From Chloromonas sp. AAM2 (lineage: Eukaryota; Chlorophyta; Chlorophyceae; Chlamydomonadales; Chlamydomonadaceae), in NCBI GenBank assembly GCA_004335635.1, contig QAXH01005227.1, positions 1 to 30,092 on the forward strand: 30,092 nt of DNA. The letters are read 5' to 3'. Position numbers and translations under genes: made by a program. The stretch's first letter is position 1; each line of letters begins with the position of its first letter. This document shows, one piece after another, positions 20,742 to 30,092 of this stretch. The notes under the pieces are model-generated. The model was not told the DNA's origin. It saw nothing but the letters and a program-made list of their open reading frames with translations, and searched no databases.

Positions 20742-23402
20742 TCAGCCGACCAATGCCCTAATGGTCACATGCAACGAGTCTTCTGCAAACCACGTGTACA
20801 GCCCAGGCAACTCCCGATTCACACGTGCCTGGAAAGCCCGTATGCGGCTTGGCAGAACGCAGCTGAACGCTCTGATGTCACCTGCAGACACAAGCGTCAG
20901 TGCTGCTCTACATATGCAAGCAGACTTGTCCGAGTCTGCCTGAAGCGGGTGGAGAATGCACTGGCAATCCGTGCGAGCTGTTACAGGTCAGGGTGTTGAC
21001 AAGCATAAGGACTGGTTGGCATATGTACGGGATAGTCACACTCTGTCATCGCTTAGAAGACAAAAGTTCCGCCAGTATTGCACCGCTCAATTGTGTCGCT
21101 TTGCCAACCACCACTCTTTCCTTGGCCAACTGGGGTGGCCTCGGCTGGTCACTCACCCACATGTGGCTGCTTGGCTGCTTCTGCCGCCTCAGCTGGCGGG
21201 CACATGGCATGTGAGGAGGGCGGTCTGCTCAGGGGAGTGGTGGCCAGGGCCTGGGCACGGTTCGTGAAGCCGGCCAGCTCATGCACTAGCGTTGCACCCA
21301 AGGCTATGCCTGCAGCACATGGCATGCACATGCGCACTGTCAGCACAAGAACACGTGCCATTGCAGGGCCGTCCAAGACCTAGTGCACCAGAGAAAGAGA
21401 AAGAGTGAGAGCGAGCACCAGAGCTCTGACGGCTGCCCTAAAGGGGTGCAGAGCGCGCAGCCACATGCCCAAATGCAAGTGTACACCAGCGCCAAACGTC
21501 TCATTCTGCAAATTGTTGTTGTGCTAATGCTGCCGCAGTGGGGCGCTTCTATCGCAGACCTCTGCAGCTTCCTAGCTGGTTTGCATCAGTGTGGCTCAAT
21601 TGTTTACCACTGCCGTTTGGCAATCTGCGCAGCACAAACACACATGCACTAGCAAGCTCACCTCTATAATGAGACTCCCTGTTACCGTCCCTTGATGCAT
21701 GGTACCAGTAGTCAGACGCATCCGTCTCTCCAAGGACGGATTGCACTCGCGCCTGTGTACACACCATGTTCAAAGGTAGTGAGCTGCTTATTCTTAACCT
21801 CCTGGTGCCAGCTGTGCCAAATCAGACTTTCTGTTGACAAACGGACAGGTGAATAGCTGCGCATTGAGGGCTGACACGTACGTGCACACAAGGGACACAC
21901 CTTTTCATCCTGGGATGGCTCTGAGATGTCCACATCACTTCTCAAGGGCACCACGTGCTTGCTGATTTTGCGTTCCAAGCACCTGCATGACGGAGGCCAC
22001 ATGAGCTGAGGTTTGACGGGAACCCCAGGATGAAAAGGTGTGGCCCCTGTAAGCGCATGCGGTCAAAGCAAGGCAGCGAAGGGAGTTAGGCCTGCCTAGT
22101 ACGACTTCCCTCATCATTTGATTCTAATAGCCACAGCAGTTGCATTCAGCAATGCCGGGCACGCACCCATGCATACGCACGCACACACTCATACGCACGC
22201 ACCCATGCATACGCACGCACACACTCACACCCACCCACCTGCATTCGTAGAGCACCACCTCAAGCTGATCCACCAGCACTGCCTGCAGCAGGCACACACT
22301 GGCGACGTCTGAGAAGACCAGTATGCACTGTTGAGCATACTGAAGCTGCGCATGCCGGCACTAGTTGGCGTTGTGATGCAAGCAGAGGCGCGACGGGCGT
22401 ACGTTTTGAAGCGAACTTCACATGCATACGCATGCCTCAAAGCCATACTGTTGGGCCAAGGATTGCGACCTGATGGATTCTTTGAGAGTAGTCATGTCGT
22501 GGACAAAGTGATAAGGTTATGACAGTACTGCCCTATTATGATAATGATCACAGTATAGTAATACAATTTGATGTTGTATCCATAGGATATGTAAGGCAAA
22601 GCTCTTTGTCATACCTGAGCCCGCTTGGACTGGGGTTGCTGAAAGACCCCGCTTTCCTGTGTGCAGATGTTATGGAGCGTCTTCAGCTGCTCAGGCGTCA
22701 GCCGGCAACCCTCTTTCAAACAACCCAATGACGTCTTGGGCCATCTAGACCCTGTAAGTAAACCAGATTACCGGAGGTGTGTCAGATAAAGCTGACACAC
22801 AAGACGGCTGGTGACGTAAGATGCATGATTGGTTTGCATCCTTCGCAGTTATGCTACTTGTTAGCCAGCAGGTTGCTGAATGCCACATGAACTTGAGTCT
22901 GGCCAAGCACACTGTCTGAAAGCTGTACATTTGTCATCTTTTGGCCCGTTGCCAGCATTTTGAACACATGGATGCATCGCTCCAGCATGGGTGTGCAGTT
23001 GGTCGTACCAGGGTTCTCTTTCCCTAAAGAAGGAAGGCTGTTGTTGATATTGTGCTTAAGCGCCCACAATGCATCAGGGAAGCCAGTGTACGCAAGGGTC
23101 AAGACCCCGGACCATGCTATAAAGAAAGCTGCCGGCTGCAGAACACATTGCTTCGTACTCCCGATGAGCTGTGCAAGGGGTCCTTGACTGGAAAGGATGG
23201 ACAAGGGCACTTCCTCGTCCTGGCACGTTTGAACGCTTCCAACCTGCGCGCGTGGTCGCGTAAGTTACTCATCTGTCCAAGGCAGATCGCGATCAATGCT
23301 CAGAGGCTTAAGGCTTGATGTTGGGAGTGGTGGAAGACACCGTGCAGACAGAGCTACCTGGGACACATCAGGGGCAGTGGCGACCGCCATGGCGAAAAAC
23401 AT
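20742..23402 (-). CDS. uncharacterised conserved-type protein with C-terminal HxTxR motif
   Basis: Eight minus-strand exons join in phase: 23402-23358, 23135-23009, 22751-22615, 22345-22239, 21982-21901, 21752-21662, 21309-21157 and 20881-20742, giving about 293 residues. All internal donors are GT and acceptors AG. The first exon is short (starting MFFAMAVATAP; a second Met at 23390 is possible) and is the least certain. Ordered segments read as a folded protein: GFPDALWALKHNINNSLPSL, then RWPKTSLGCLKEG, then LTPEQLKTLHNIC, LVFSDVASVCLLQAVLVDQL, DYWYHASRDGNRESHYRG, and finally ELPGLYTWFAEDSLHVTIRA. The end motif HVTIR (residues about 285-289) resembles one of the two HxT/S motifs of 2H phosphoesterases (2'-5' RNA ligase/cyclic phosphodiesterase superfamily), but I see no second motif, so function is left open. 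No signal peptide or membrane helix is evident. Exon 3 is duplicated at 13.5 kb. Confidence 0.75.
22161..22232. repeat. 36-bp tandem duplication in an intron
   Basis: Two units starting ACGCACCCATGCATACGCAC at 22161 and 22197 are nearly exact and form a CA/CG-rich microsatellite-like tract in the intron just beyond the donor of the LVFSDVASV exon. Confidence 0.8.
22539..22748 (-). repeat. parental copy of the duplicated exon segment
   Basis: This 210-bp segment covers exon 3 of the uncharacterised gene except its first three bases, plus 76 bases of the downstream intron. It is repeated at 13481-13690 with three differences. Here it is in its natural place, with the acceptor at 22752-22753 and flanking exons in phase. 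Confidence 0.85.
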
Positions 23403-23798
23403 GCGTCACAGGCAGCCAGAGTTGCAGGTGATGTGCTGGGTTCAGTACTCTGCGCCCTACTGCCTCCTGCGTGACTCTCTCCTGGATGGGTTACACTTCT
23501 AACACTTCTAACCCTAACCACGGGCCCTTCTCAGGTGTACCGGGCGTGAGCAAACACATGCTTGAGGTTGGGTCCACTTGAGGTTGTGTGCGCTCCTTGA
23601 GGACAACAGGCGGTGAGGTACTCATGATCACCGAATCTTCCCACCTGCCATGTTGTGATCTAGAGGCTGATGATGGAGTCAACAGCGAAACAGATGGCCT
23701 TGCAAATGCGGATGATGATGATGAGGCAGCTGGTATGTGACCAGGTGATCATGTGTATGGTATGGTATGTGTGTGTTGGATTTGGATTGTAAGAGATT

Positions 23799-23905
23799 GC
23801 CTCACCACCCCACGGTCAGATTCCCCTTTACTAGGAGCGAGAATTTGCGCAATGAGTTGATGTTTGCGTTGGACGTGCTTCATTGTGTGCACTCCCACCT
23901 TGTAA
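23799..23905 (+). repeat. dispersed repeat R3, copy B
   Basis: Aligned with 17447-17568; shared words include GGTCAGATTCCCCTTTACTA, TTTGCGTTGGACGTGCT and GTGTGCACTCCC. It is in the same orientation as copy A. Confidence 0.75.
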
Positions 23906-24106
23906 ACAGTCCGCCCGAGTTTTGCATCCCGAGTTGGCACAGGCAAATCCGATTGAATCCCGATTGAAAATGCCGGATCCCGAGCGCCAGCTCGACCTGG
24001 GGAGCCAAGTTTCCGAGCTGGACCCTAGTAGGATTCTGGGGTTCGGAAGACCCCTGACATGGTCACAGACCTACTCTTCGGGAATTACACGAGCTGACGC
24101 ACCGGA

Positions 24107-24149
24107 GGGTGGAGGGCTTGGCTACTTCCCCAAGGAGGCGGGTGGCCAT
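24107..24149 (+). repeat. dispersed repeat block 1, copy B
   Basis: Matches 14205-14247 at 42 of 43 bases. It lies at the end of an open frame (23883-24161) whose product I do not recognise. Confidence 0.8.
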
Positions 24150-24410
24150 GTTGCGATCTAAGTGCAGAATATGGATGAACTAACTTAAAATGTGTATGAA
24201 TGTGCCCTGTTACCCATGTCACTTGCTGGGTGGTCTCTCTGATCAAAGACAGACAGGGCCTTCCTATGCCCTTTGTTTACGACTTGCTGGGGAAAAAAAA
24301 AATGTTCTGCCGACAATTCCTGGGAGTACCACCGGAACCAGTGTTGTAAATGCCCGTTGTGTGGAGCAAGTGTCAGCCTTGGGATGTTATGAATGTGCCT
24401 GCCGTCCTGA

Positions 24411-24700
24411 AGCTGGGCATGCCACACAAAGCACATGAGCTCTTCCAAGCACAAGCGTGGGTATGAGCTGAGGTGGTGCTTGGTGGCTGCCAAGGATGTT
24501 GGGGCACCTCATGTGCGCAGACGTTTCTTCTGTCTGGCCCTGCGCCCAGGCTTTGAGCTTGACACGGCAGCCATCGCCCACAACGCCAGATCATCTGATT
24601 GGTCACCACAGGCAGAGCCACCACGCATGGTGCCACGGCATACTGGGCAATGCTGTTGTGCCTGATGCTGAGAGAAAAGCGTTTGTGCATCTGTGCATCG
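24411..24700 (+). pseudogene. DNA (cytosine-5) methyltransferase C-terminal fragment, frameshifted
   Basis: One plus-strand frame (24411-24665) contains RGYELRWCLVAAKDVGAPHV followed by RRRFFCLA. This is the pattern of C5-MTase motif VIII (VGxPQxRxRxF) with its preceding strand. The adjacent frame from about 24640 reads ILGNAVVPDAERKAFVHL, the motif X pattern (GNxVVP) that closes the catalytic domain. The two are joined by a one-base frame change near 24640. Motifs I, IV (PCQ) and VI are absent upstream, where stops interrupt the frame, and only about 35 residues separate motifs VIII and X, so the target-recognition domain is missing or very short. It is a broken remnant, possibly from a transposon-carried methyltransferase. 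It could instead be an exon of a split gene, but I see no partners. Confidence 0.55.
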
Positions 24701-24840
24701 TGCAGGTAGCTAGCATGATCAGTAGCAAGGTGCCGCAGGTGACCAGCCAAGAGGGACACATGGGCATGGCATGGGTCCCCCAAGGCAATGCTACTGCAGT
24801 GGCAACAAGCTGTATGCTCATTGTCTGCGGCCTGCGTGTG

Positions 24841-24904
24841 GCGTGCTGGCTCAGACACCCCGTGCAAGCCGAGTGTCTCTCATGCCCCTGCCACGCTTGG
24901 TGCC
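24841..24904 (+). repeat. dispersed repeat block 2, copy B
   Basis: Matches 14458-14521 at 60 of 64 bases and lies about 140 bases beyond the end of the methyltransferase remnant. Confidence 0.8.
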
Positions 24905-25979
24905 TGCACCAGCCATCAACAGTCGGCTGCGTCCACACCATTAACTCAAACACAAGGCTTGTGGTTTAACTGTCATGCCGTTGTATCGCATGAGGCAGAT
25001 TGACAGGCAGAGGATCTTCTTCTCCCAGCGTGCTGACAGATCTGGCATCAACATTCAATTGCTAAAAGTTTCTTCACTAACCCTGAGGCGTGTTTACGGA
25101 CAGGGCGGAACCACCGCCCACAGCCAAATGATGCACGTCCAGTTTGCGTTAGTTTACCCGCGCCTAGCTGTGACCGGATGCACGTGCGTTGCGGACTTGC
25201 TGAAGCATCCACACAATCACCCAGGCGTCAATACAGCCTGTAACATGACTTGAATACTGCAGTCATTTTCGCCTGCCCTGTCCGAATTTCTGCCATGAAA
25301 ATTGGCCTCAACAAGAAAATACGATCTGGCCACAAGGGCAGGCGATCACAGACAGATGCGTTGACCGTCACTGCGTGCCTGTCACCTGTTTTGTCTGCCT
25401 GCAGAAATAGTTATCAAACTGTTCAGAACCACTCATCAAACATAGAAGCTCGGCAAAACGCCCCGCTTGGTAAATACACTCAGGTAAACAACATGCGGCC
25501 TTTCCAGTTCTGGCTCTGGAGCTGCCCATAAAACTTTTGTTGTATCCTGACCAAGCTTAGAGCACACTCATTCAAGTAGGCAAAGTGCATATGTCGCCGG
25601 CGGACACTGCTGCCCTCAACCCCACCCTCGTAAGTTTTCAACGCAAGAATGTATCACAAAAAACACCAAACGCTACAAATCAAATAATCTCTGCAGCAGG
25701 CACAACCCTCTATCTAACGCCTCGTTTAACTCGCACAGCCCGTGATTTGTACAACCCTAAGCAACTCTTGCTCAGCGCAGAATCCGATTTTATGCAGCCA
25801 GCGCGGTTTCAAAGTACGACAAGGCTTCTGACTTTGTGCAACCTTCCTGGTTAGCATTGTCATATGTAGCAGAAGTGCTACCTACAAGCACACCACTGCC
25901 TGCTGTCCACCAACTACTTGGCATGGCCCGCTGGCCCCCTTGCTGCCTGGTGGACAGCTAGCGGGGAGCCACCTGCGTT

Positions 25980-28900
25980 CTACTTTGCCATGGGCTCCTG
26001 CTGCATGACGGCCCTTGGCTTCTGCTGCTGCACATTCAGCCACGTGTTGTCTTCTGCTTCGTCATCATCAGTGAACAGCTCGCCTGCTGTCATGCTTGCT
26101 TGTGCAAGCAAGCGCTTGCCTTCAGCCAAGTCCCCCTCTGCTACACTGTTGCGCCAGCGCCGGTAGCGCACGGCCAGCTTGTCATAGGCCATGGGGTTGG
26201 CCCATGTGTCCTCGCCCCGCTGCATGCGATCCTGCTGGCCGGTCACCAGCGTCAGATCCTCTCCCAAAACCTGGGCAGCCACCTGTCAAGATGCATCCCA
26301 TGGAGCAATGAGCACAAACTATACATACCACCATAGAACTAGGCAGACACGCAAAACATTCTGCCAAGCGTTGATGTTGCAGTGTTGCCAGGTATATTTG
26401 TAAGCCGTGTCAAGCGCACACAGAATGCAAGTCAACCCCTTCTGCTGCACCACTGCCTCCCCTGTGTTTGACTGTTCTGGCCTCACCTTTTTCCAGACTG
26501 TCTGGATTCCAGGGATGTGCTTCGCCCACCCCATGAAGTCCATGCTCATGCGGTACAGAAGCCGAGTGTGGCCCCTCTTCGACGGCATGCAGACGTGTAG
26601 CTGGTGCAGGTGCTTTTCACACTGATCCGCTGTGACGCCACGCATGATCTTGCCCGGCTGGGCCAAGCCAATGGTGGACAAGGTAGCACAAGGTGGCTGG
26701 AAGCTCATCTGAATAGGGTACGGGTCCCAGTTGCCCGCCAGCATCTTGGTGGCATGGAATCGCACTGCCTCTGGGATTGGCCACCCACGTGCAAAGGTGG
26801 CAGTGTGGGTGAATGGTGCATGGGCAAGATCGAGCAGGTTCTCCACAAGCAGGCCATGCTCCACAGGCACATCCACCATGATCTCTGCATGGACCTCGAA
26901 GCCGGGTGGAGGTGCAGTAAAGCTTGGTAGCTGCATGGAGCAACGCACGGGCAGCAGGCAATGTATGATGTGGGAAGAAGTGGCGCTAAGCAGACATCCA
27001 TCTGGGATTCCTTGCCCTCCCAGTCGCGTTTTCCAGTCATGATTGAATTGCACCATTTCTTCAGCTGCGTGTAACTGCCCATCCAAACTGCCCAAACTAT
27101 GTGCCACCTCCAGTCCCACACACGTTGCAACCGCTCTTCAGCCTCTTCATTACTGTCTCTTCATTACTATCACTCCTGGCCTGTGCATTTGCATGATCAA
27201 TTGGCCACGGCTGCTCACCTCCTTTGATGGCATGCCATCTCCTGGCCACACCCAGATGAAGCCGTCCTTCTCCATGCATGGCAGCGCAGCCACAGCCACA
27301 TTGCGGCAGAACGCCGTTGAAGGCATCTTAGTGCACTGCCCATCTGCGTTAAACTGCCAGCCGTGGTACGCACACACGACCTGTCCGTCCTCAACCTTGC
27401 CCAGGGACAGTGGACACGCGCGGTGTGCGCATGTGTCCTTAATGCATGAAGGCTGGCCACGCTCGTCACGGAACAAGACCCAGCTCTCATCAAACAGCTC
27501 AAATGGGACGAGGGTGTCCTTGGTTAGGGTCTGCAAGACACAAGGAGGTAGCAAATTGCTGGCCAGAATGGCTCGCTTGTGGTGCCAGCCTGTCAGAGCG
27601 GCGGCATGTGATTGCTAATGTGCTTTCGGCTTGCTGCCAGCTGCCAAAGCGCATACCTTACTGAACTCTGCTGGGTACCAAAAGTCACGCAAGGCGTCCT
27701 CCATTTCCAAGCTGCTCTGGAGGCCCCTGCAAGCGTACACACAGAAATTTGCACCAAGGGTCCAGGTATCCAGATGAATATGCTGCTGGTTCACCAAGGG
27801 TTACCCCAGCTGCTCAGTTGGCTCCTGCTTCTGACGTTGCTATCTTCTAGTCCATGCTCCTGCTTTCCTCAATGCTGCCTGACTGCTGGGAGCTCACCTG
27901 TTCCTGCGCTGAGAACGAATCACACTGGACCCAACTGTGGCAGGGCCAGGCGCCACAGAGACAGCACCAGCAGGAGAAGCTGGGCCAGGCGAAGCAAGAC
28001 GCAAGCGCTCAAGAGCCGCCTGTGAACAGATGACAAACAGTTCAGTAGCAGTTCAGTACTGAGGCATGCATCATTACCAGCATGTGTCTATACACTGATC
28101 CTCAATCAAGGATGACACCGGGCGCCAGATATTCAAAGAACAGAATGTTATCAAGTACGCAGGACGTTCTTTGAACATGACACACTTGACACTTCATGGC
28201 AATATGCAACCATTGCACTTGTGCACTGGCCAGTGCCTGATCGCGTGCACCAGGCCCCAGCCTGTCCCTGTAGCTGCAGCACAAGTTATCCTACATGCCA
28301 CGCACCGCCTCTGCCTTCAGCTCGTTAACTCGCTTGAGGTTCTGCTCCACGCGTGCCTGGGTCAGCTGCAGCTTTTCAGCGGCAGAATCGACTTCGTCCC
28401 TCAGTCCCAAAAGCTGCTGCTGAAGGTCTGCTACCCCAGTCCGCTGCTGAGACTGCTCAGACAAAGCCTCTTCCACCTGCACAGAAGGATGGTGTGAAGC
28501 TAGATCAGAGGCTGGGCTCTGTTGCACTGCTGACATGAATGCAGTGTTGGAGGCATTGTGCGGTGCATGCTCAAGATACGTTGTAGATACGTGCTTTGTT
28601 GACACCAACCTTGCGATTCGCCTCCTCGATGAGCGCAAGCGTAGCTACAGCGTCTGTCTCCGTGACGTAGTGATAGATGGCCTCCCAGTTCCGGCGCCTG
28701 AGCTTTAGATACTCGAGCCTGCGCCGTACCTCGTGGCTCGGGGTGCCTGTTCCCGACAGACGCTCGTTCAGCACCGTGAGCTCGAGCAGCTCGTCTAGCT
28801 TGCGATCCTCCATGCTGCGTATCCGCACTCTCGGCGCGTCAGCCAGCCAGCTTCTGGGCTCTCCCAGAGTATAGCGAGCTCCGAACTGCGGGCCATAACG

Positions 28901-29158
28901 CCGAAACTTTGCCTCAGGATCCTCAGGTATCCGCGCAGCTGGCTCCACATGAGCTGCGCCTTGAGACTGGGCAGTGCTGTGAGAAGCAGCCCTGTGCAGA
29001 CCGGTTCCTTGAGGCTTGGCCCCTCGAGAAGTGCTGCTGCCAGCGTCTTGGATGACGCTGCACTTGCTCAGCTGCCTGGCACTTGATCGATAGCTGAGAA
29101 TGGGGGCTGAAGGGTGCATTTGGTGCTGATGTGACAGGTTGAAGCTCCGTGGTTGCAT
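25980..29158 (-). CDS. CAO: chlorophyllide a oxygenase, chloroplast precursor
   Basis: Seven minus-strand exons join in phase: 29158-28610, 28476-28306, 28019-27898, 27726-27657, 27530-27219, 26930-26487 and 26282-25980, giving 656 residues. The enzyme oxidises the C7 methyl of chlorophyllide a to a formyl group, making chlorophyll b, in the plastid membrane with ferredoxin as electron donor. Residues 1 to about 60 are Ser/Arg-rich, as in a transit peptide. A regulatory domain follows ([16 protein letters not shown]), then a coiled coil at about 184-240. The Rieske [2Fe-2S] ligands are C338, H340, C357 and H360 (CAHRACP, CAYHGW). The mononuclear iron motif DLAHAPFTH gives D442, H445 and H450. 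[27 protein letters not shown] and [15 protein letters not shown] are CAO signatures. The last roughly 45 residues are an acidic then Gln-rich extension that plant CAO lacks. In plants the N-terminal domain controls protein stability by chlorophyll b level. Confidence 0.95.
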
Positions 29159-29857
29159 GTTAAATGTTTCACGCTGACACTGTTGAGTCCTTCTTCCGCG
29201 TTACAATGTGCATTGGGCTAGAAGCTCTGGTACGGCGTGCCTTCGCCCCGCACAAGCAGGGCACGCGCGGCAGATTGATTTGGTCAAGTCGAATCACACT
29301 AGGATGAATGCGCAGATGGCAGTGCACAAGCTCTGGCTGGCCTCCTTGACCGCTGCTGGCGTTGTAAGTGGCTGCATCGCTCTCCTGTGTCAGAGATCCT
29401 ACCCACGTGCTCCTTGAAAACGGGACTCCGGAACCTGGCGCTTTTCCCTTCCGCGTTCCCTCCTCCTCCCAGGCACTTAACGAGTCTGCTGGTTCCTCAT
29501 CAGTGCATGGCATTACTAACGCAGCATCGCTTTAAACAGAAGACGGCTGTCCGCTGACAAAGCAAAGCTCCTGCCAGGTACACGTGTAGAGTGATCACAA
29601 GCTACACAAGAAGCAGGTCCCCCCAGGGGGCAAGGCTGAGGGTCCTTCGGCCACGAAGGGACTTGGGCCTTGCGTTTTGGACGTTGTTGGTCGCTCACAG
29701 ACTGGGCTTGGCTCTGACGCTTGAACTGCATGCTGCGGCCTGGACTTTGTGTGGGCCATGGGTCCAGTGGTGCATCGGTTGACATGTCTGCTCACTATGT
29801 CGTTGATTCTGTTCTCCTTGTAGTAGACAACACAGCATGCAAATGCATTCTTGAAAG
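29159..29857 (-). other. region upstream of CAO with minus-strand open frames
   Basis: This should contain the CAO 5' UTR and promoter; no TATA-like element is obvious. Minus-strand open frames at 29169-29513 (with the Cys-bearing PRVPCLCGAKARRTRASS), 29516-29785 and 29595-29894 overlap the region. They may be the 3' exons and UTR of the next gene or chance frames. I do not recognise any product. Confidence 0.35.
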
Positions 29858-30092
29858 TCATGATAACTTTGGCATCTGGGATTCGCGGGTGCACTCCGTT
29901 ATAAACGATTTACTTATGCTGTCTCGCTCAATCAGGTTCTTGGTATGCTGAGTGACCTCCTCTGGCTCCATCATAGGCTGTGTGTACGCATCTAGCAACA
30001 AACGCATCATACATGCCCTCCACTTGGTGAAGTCTGCCTCTATGTTAGGATTAATCAAATGTACATTATATGCTGCCTTGTCTGCCAGCTGT
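29858..30092 (-). CDS. possible exon of an unidentified gene running off the right edge
   Basis: A minus-strand frame open from the window edge encodes LADKAAYNVHLINPNIEADF, then TKWRACMMRLLLDAY and MEPEEVTQHTKNLIERDS. The composition looks like a helical protein and not random DNA. A possible donor (AGCATAA, then GTAAAT) lies near 29915. No start or family could be assigned. Confidence 0.35.
   Translation of the reverse strand, partial: QLADKAAYNVHLINPNIEADFTKWRACMMRLLLDAYTQPMMEPEEVTQHTKNLIERDSISKSFITECTRESQMPKLS

Larger units (their letters stand above)
23403..25979. other. repeat-rich intergenic region upstream of the uncharacterised gene
   Basis: No intact gene is supported. The region holds repeat R3 copy B, blocks 1 and 2 copy B, and the broken cytosine methyltransferase fragment. 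The part from 24970 to 25979 contains only short open frames without recognisable motifs, and includes the 3' UTR of CAO. A GATGATGATGATGA microsatellite lies near 23710. Confidence 0.5.

Noticed and set aside
22161..22232. CRISPR-like array
   Set aside because: The two 36-bp units are directly adjacent with no spacers, in an intron of a eukaryotic gene. It is a simple tandem duplication.
23498..23522. Telomere-like CTAACCCTAACC
   Set aside because: Only two imperfect units are present, and volvocalean green algae typically use longer telomere repeats. Chance is enough to explain it.
25499..25522. Further copy of the CCAGTTCTGG motif
   Set aside because: Only about ten bases match and the flanks differ, so it is not counted with the dispersed family.
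27043..27618. 191-residue plus-strand open frame opposite CAO
   Set aside because: It lies antisense to the Rieske exon and crosses CAO introns. It has no recognisable motif.

Overview
The window is nuclear DNA of a chlorophyte green alga, probably a chlorophycean. Every recognisable gene is split by short GT-AG introns whose acceptors often read TGTGCAG or GCATGCAG. Base composition is moderate, intergenic and intronic DNA is full of short repeats, and one gene is chlorophyllide a oxygenase, which makes chlorophyll b. The exact genus cannot be fixed from the sequence. A run of mini-palindromes at the left edge resembles those known from volvocalean organelle DNA, such as Haematococcus or Volvox.

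Layout. 190-1370 (+) holds the last three visible exons of an LCMT-like S-adenosylmethionine methyltransferase. 5109-9793 (-) is a complete nine-exon cation diffusion facilitator of the Mn-type MTP group. 9794-15589 has no intact gene: it holds tandem repeats, a 208-base run of N and two displaced exon copies. 15590-19577 (-) is a seven-exon 3-beta-HSD/sterol-4-alpha-carboxylate dehydrogenase-like membrane enzyme. 19976-20265 is a MITE-like inverted-repeat element just upstream of it. 20742-23402 (-) is an eight-exon gene for an uncharacterised protein ending in a histidine motif. 23403-25979 is repeat-rich and carries a broken fragment of a DNA cytosine-5 methyltransferase on the + strand. 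25980-29158 (-) is a seven-exon CAO gene. An exon of a further minus-strand gene may run off the right edge.

Exon joins were checked by reading phase. All internal junctions of the four minus-strand genes, and both joins of the methyltransferase, keep frame across GT-AG boundaries. I see no evidence that the genes form one pathway: pigment synthesis, metal transport, sterol-type dehydrogenation and methyl transfer sit side by side, as is normal in a nuclear genome.

The most unusual feature is that exon-sized pieces of genes in this window are scattered in its non-coding DNA. A 210-bp, 98.6% identical copy of exon 3 of the uncharacterised gene lies about 9 kb away, and an inverted, diverged, frameshifted copy of a methyltransferase exon lies at 10.24 kb. 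Several dispersed repeat families add to this, including a 26-bp motif with at least seven occurrences that forms the arms of the MITE-like element.
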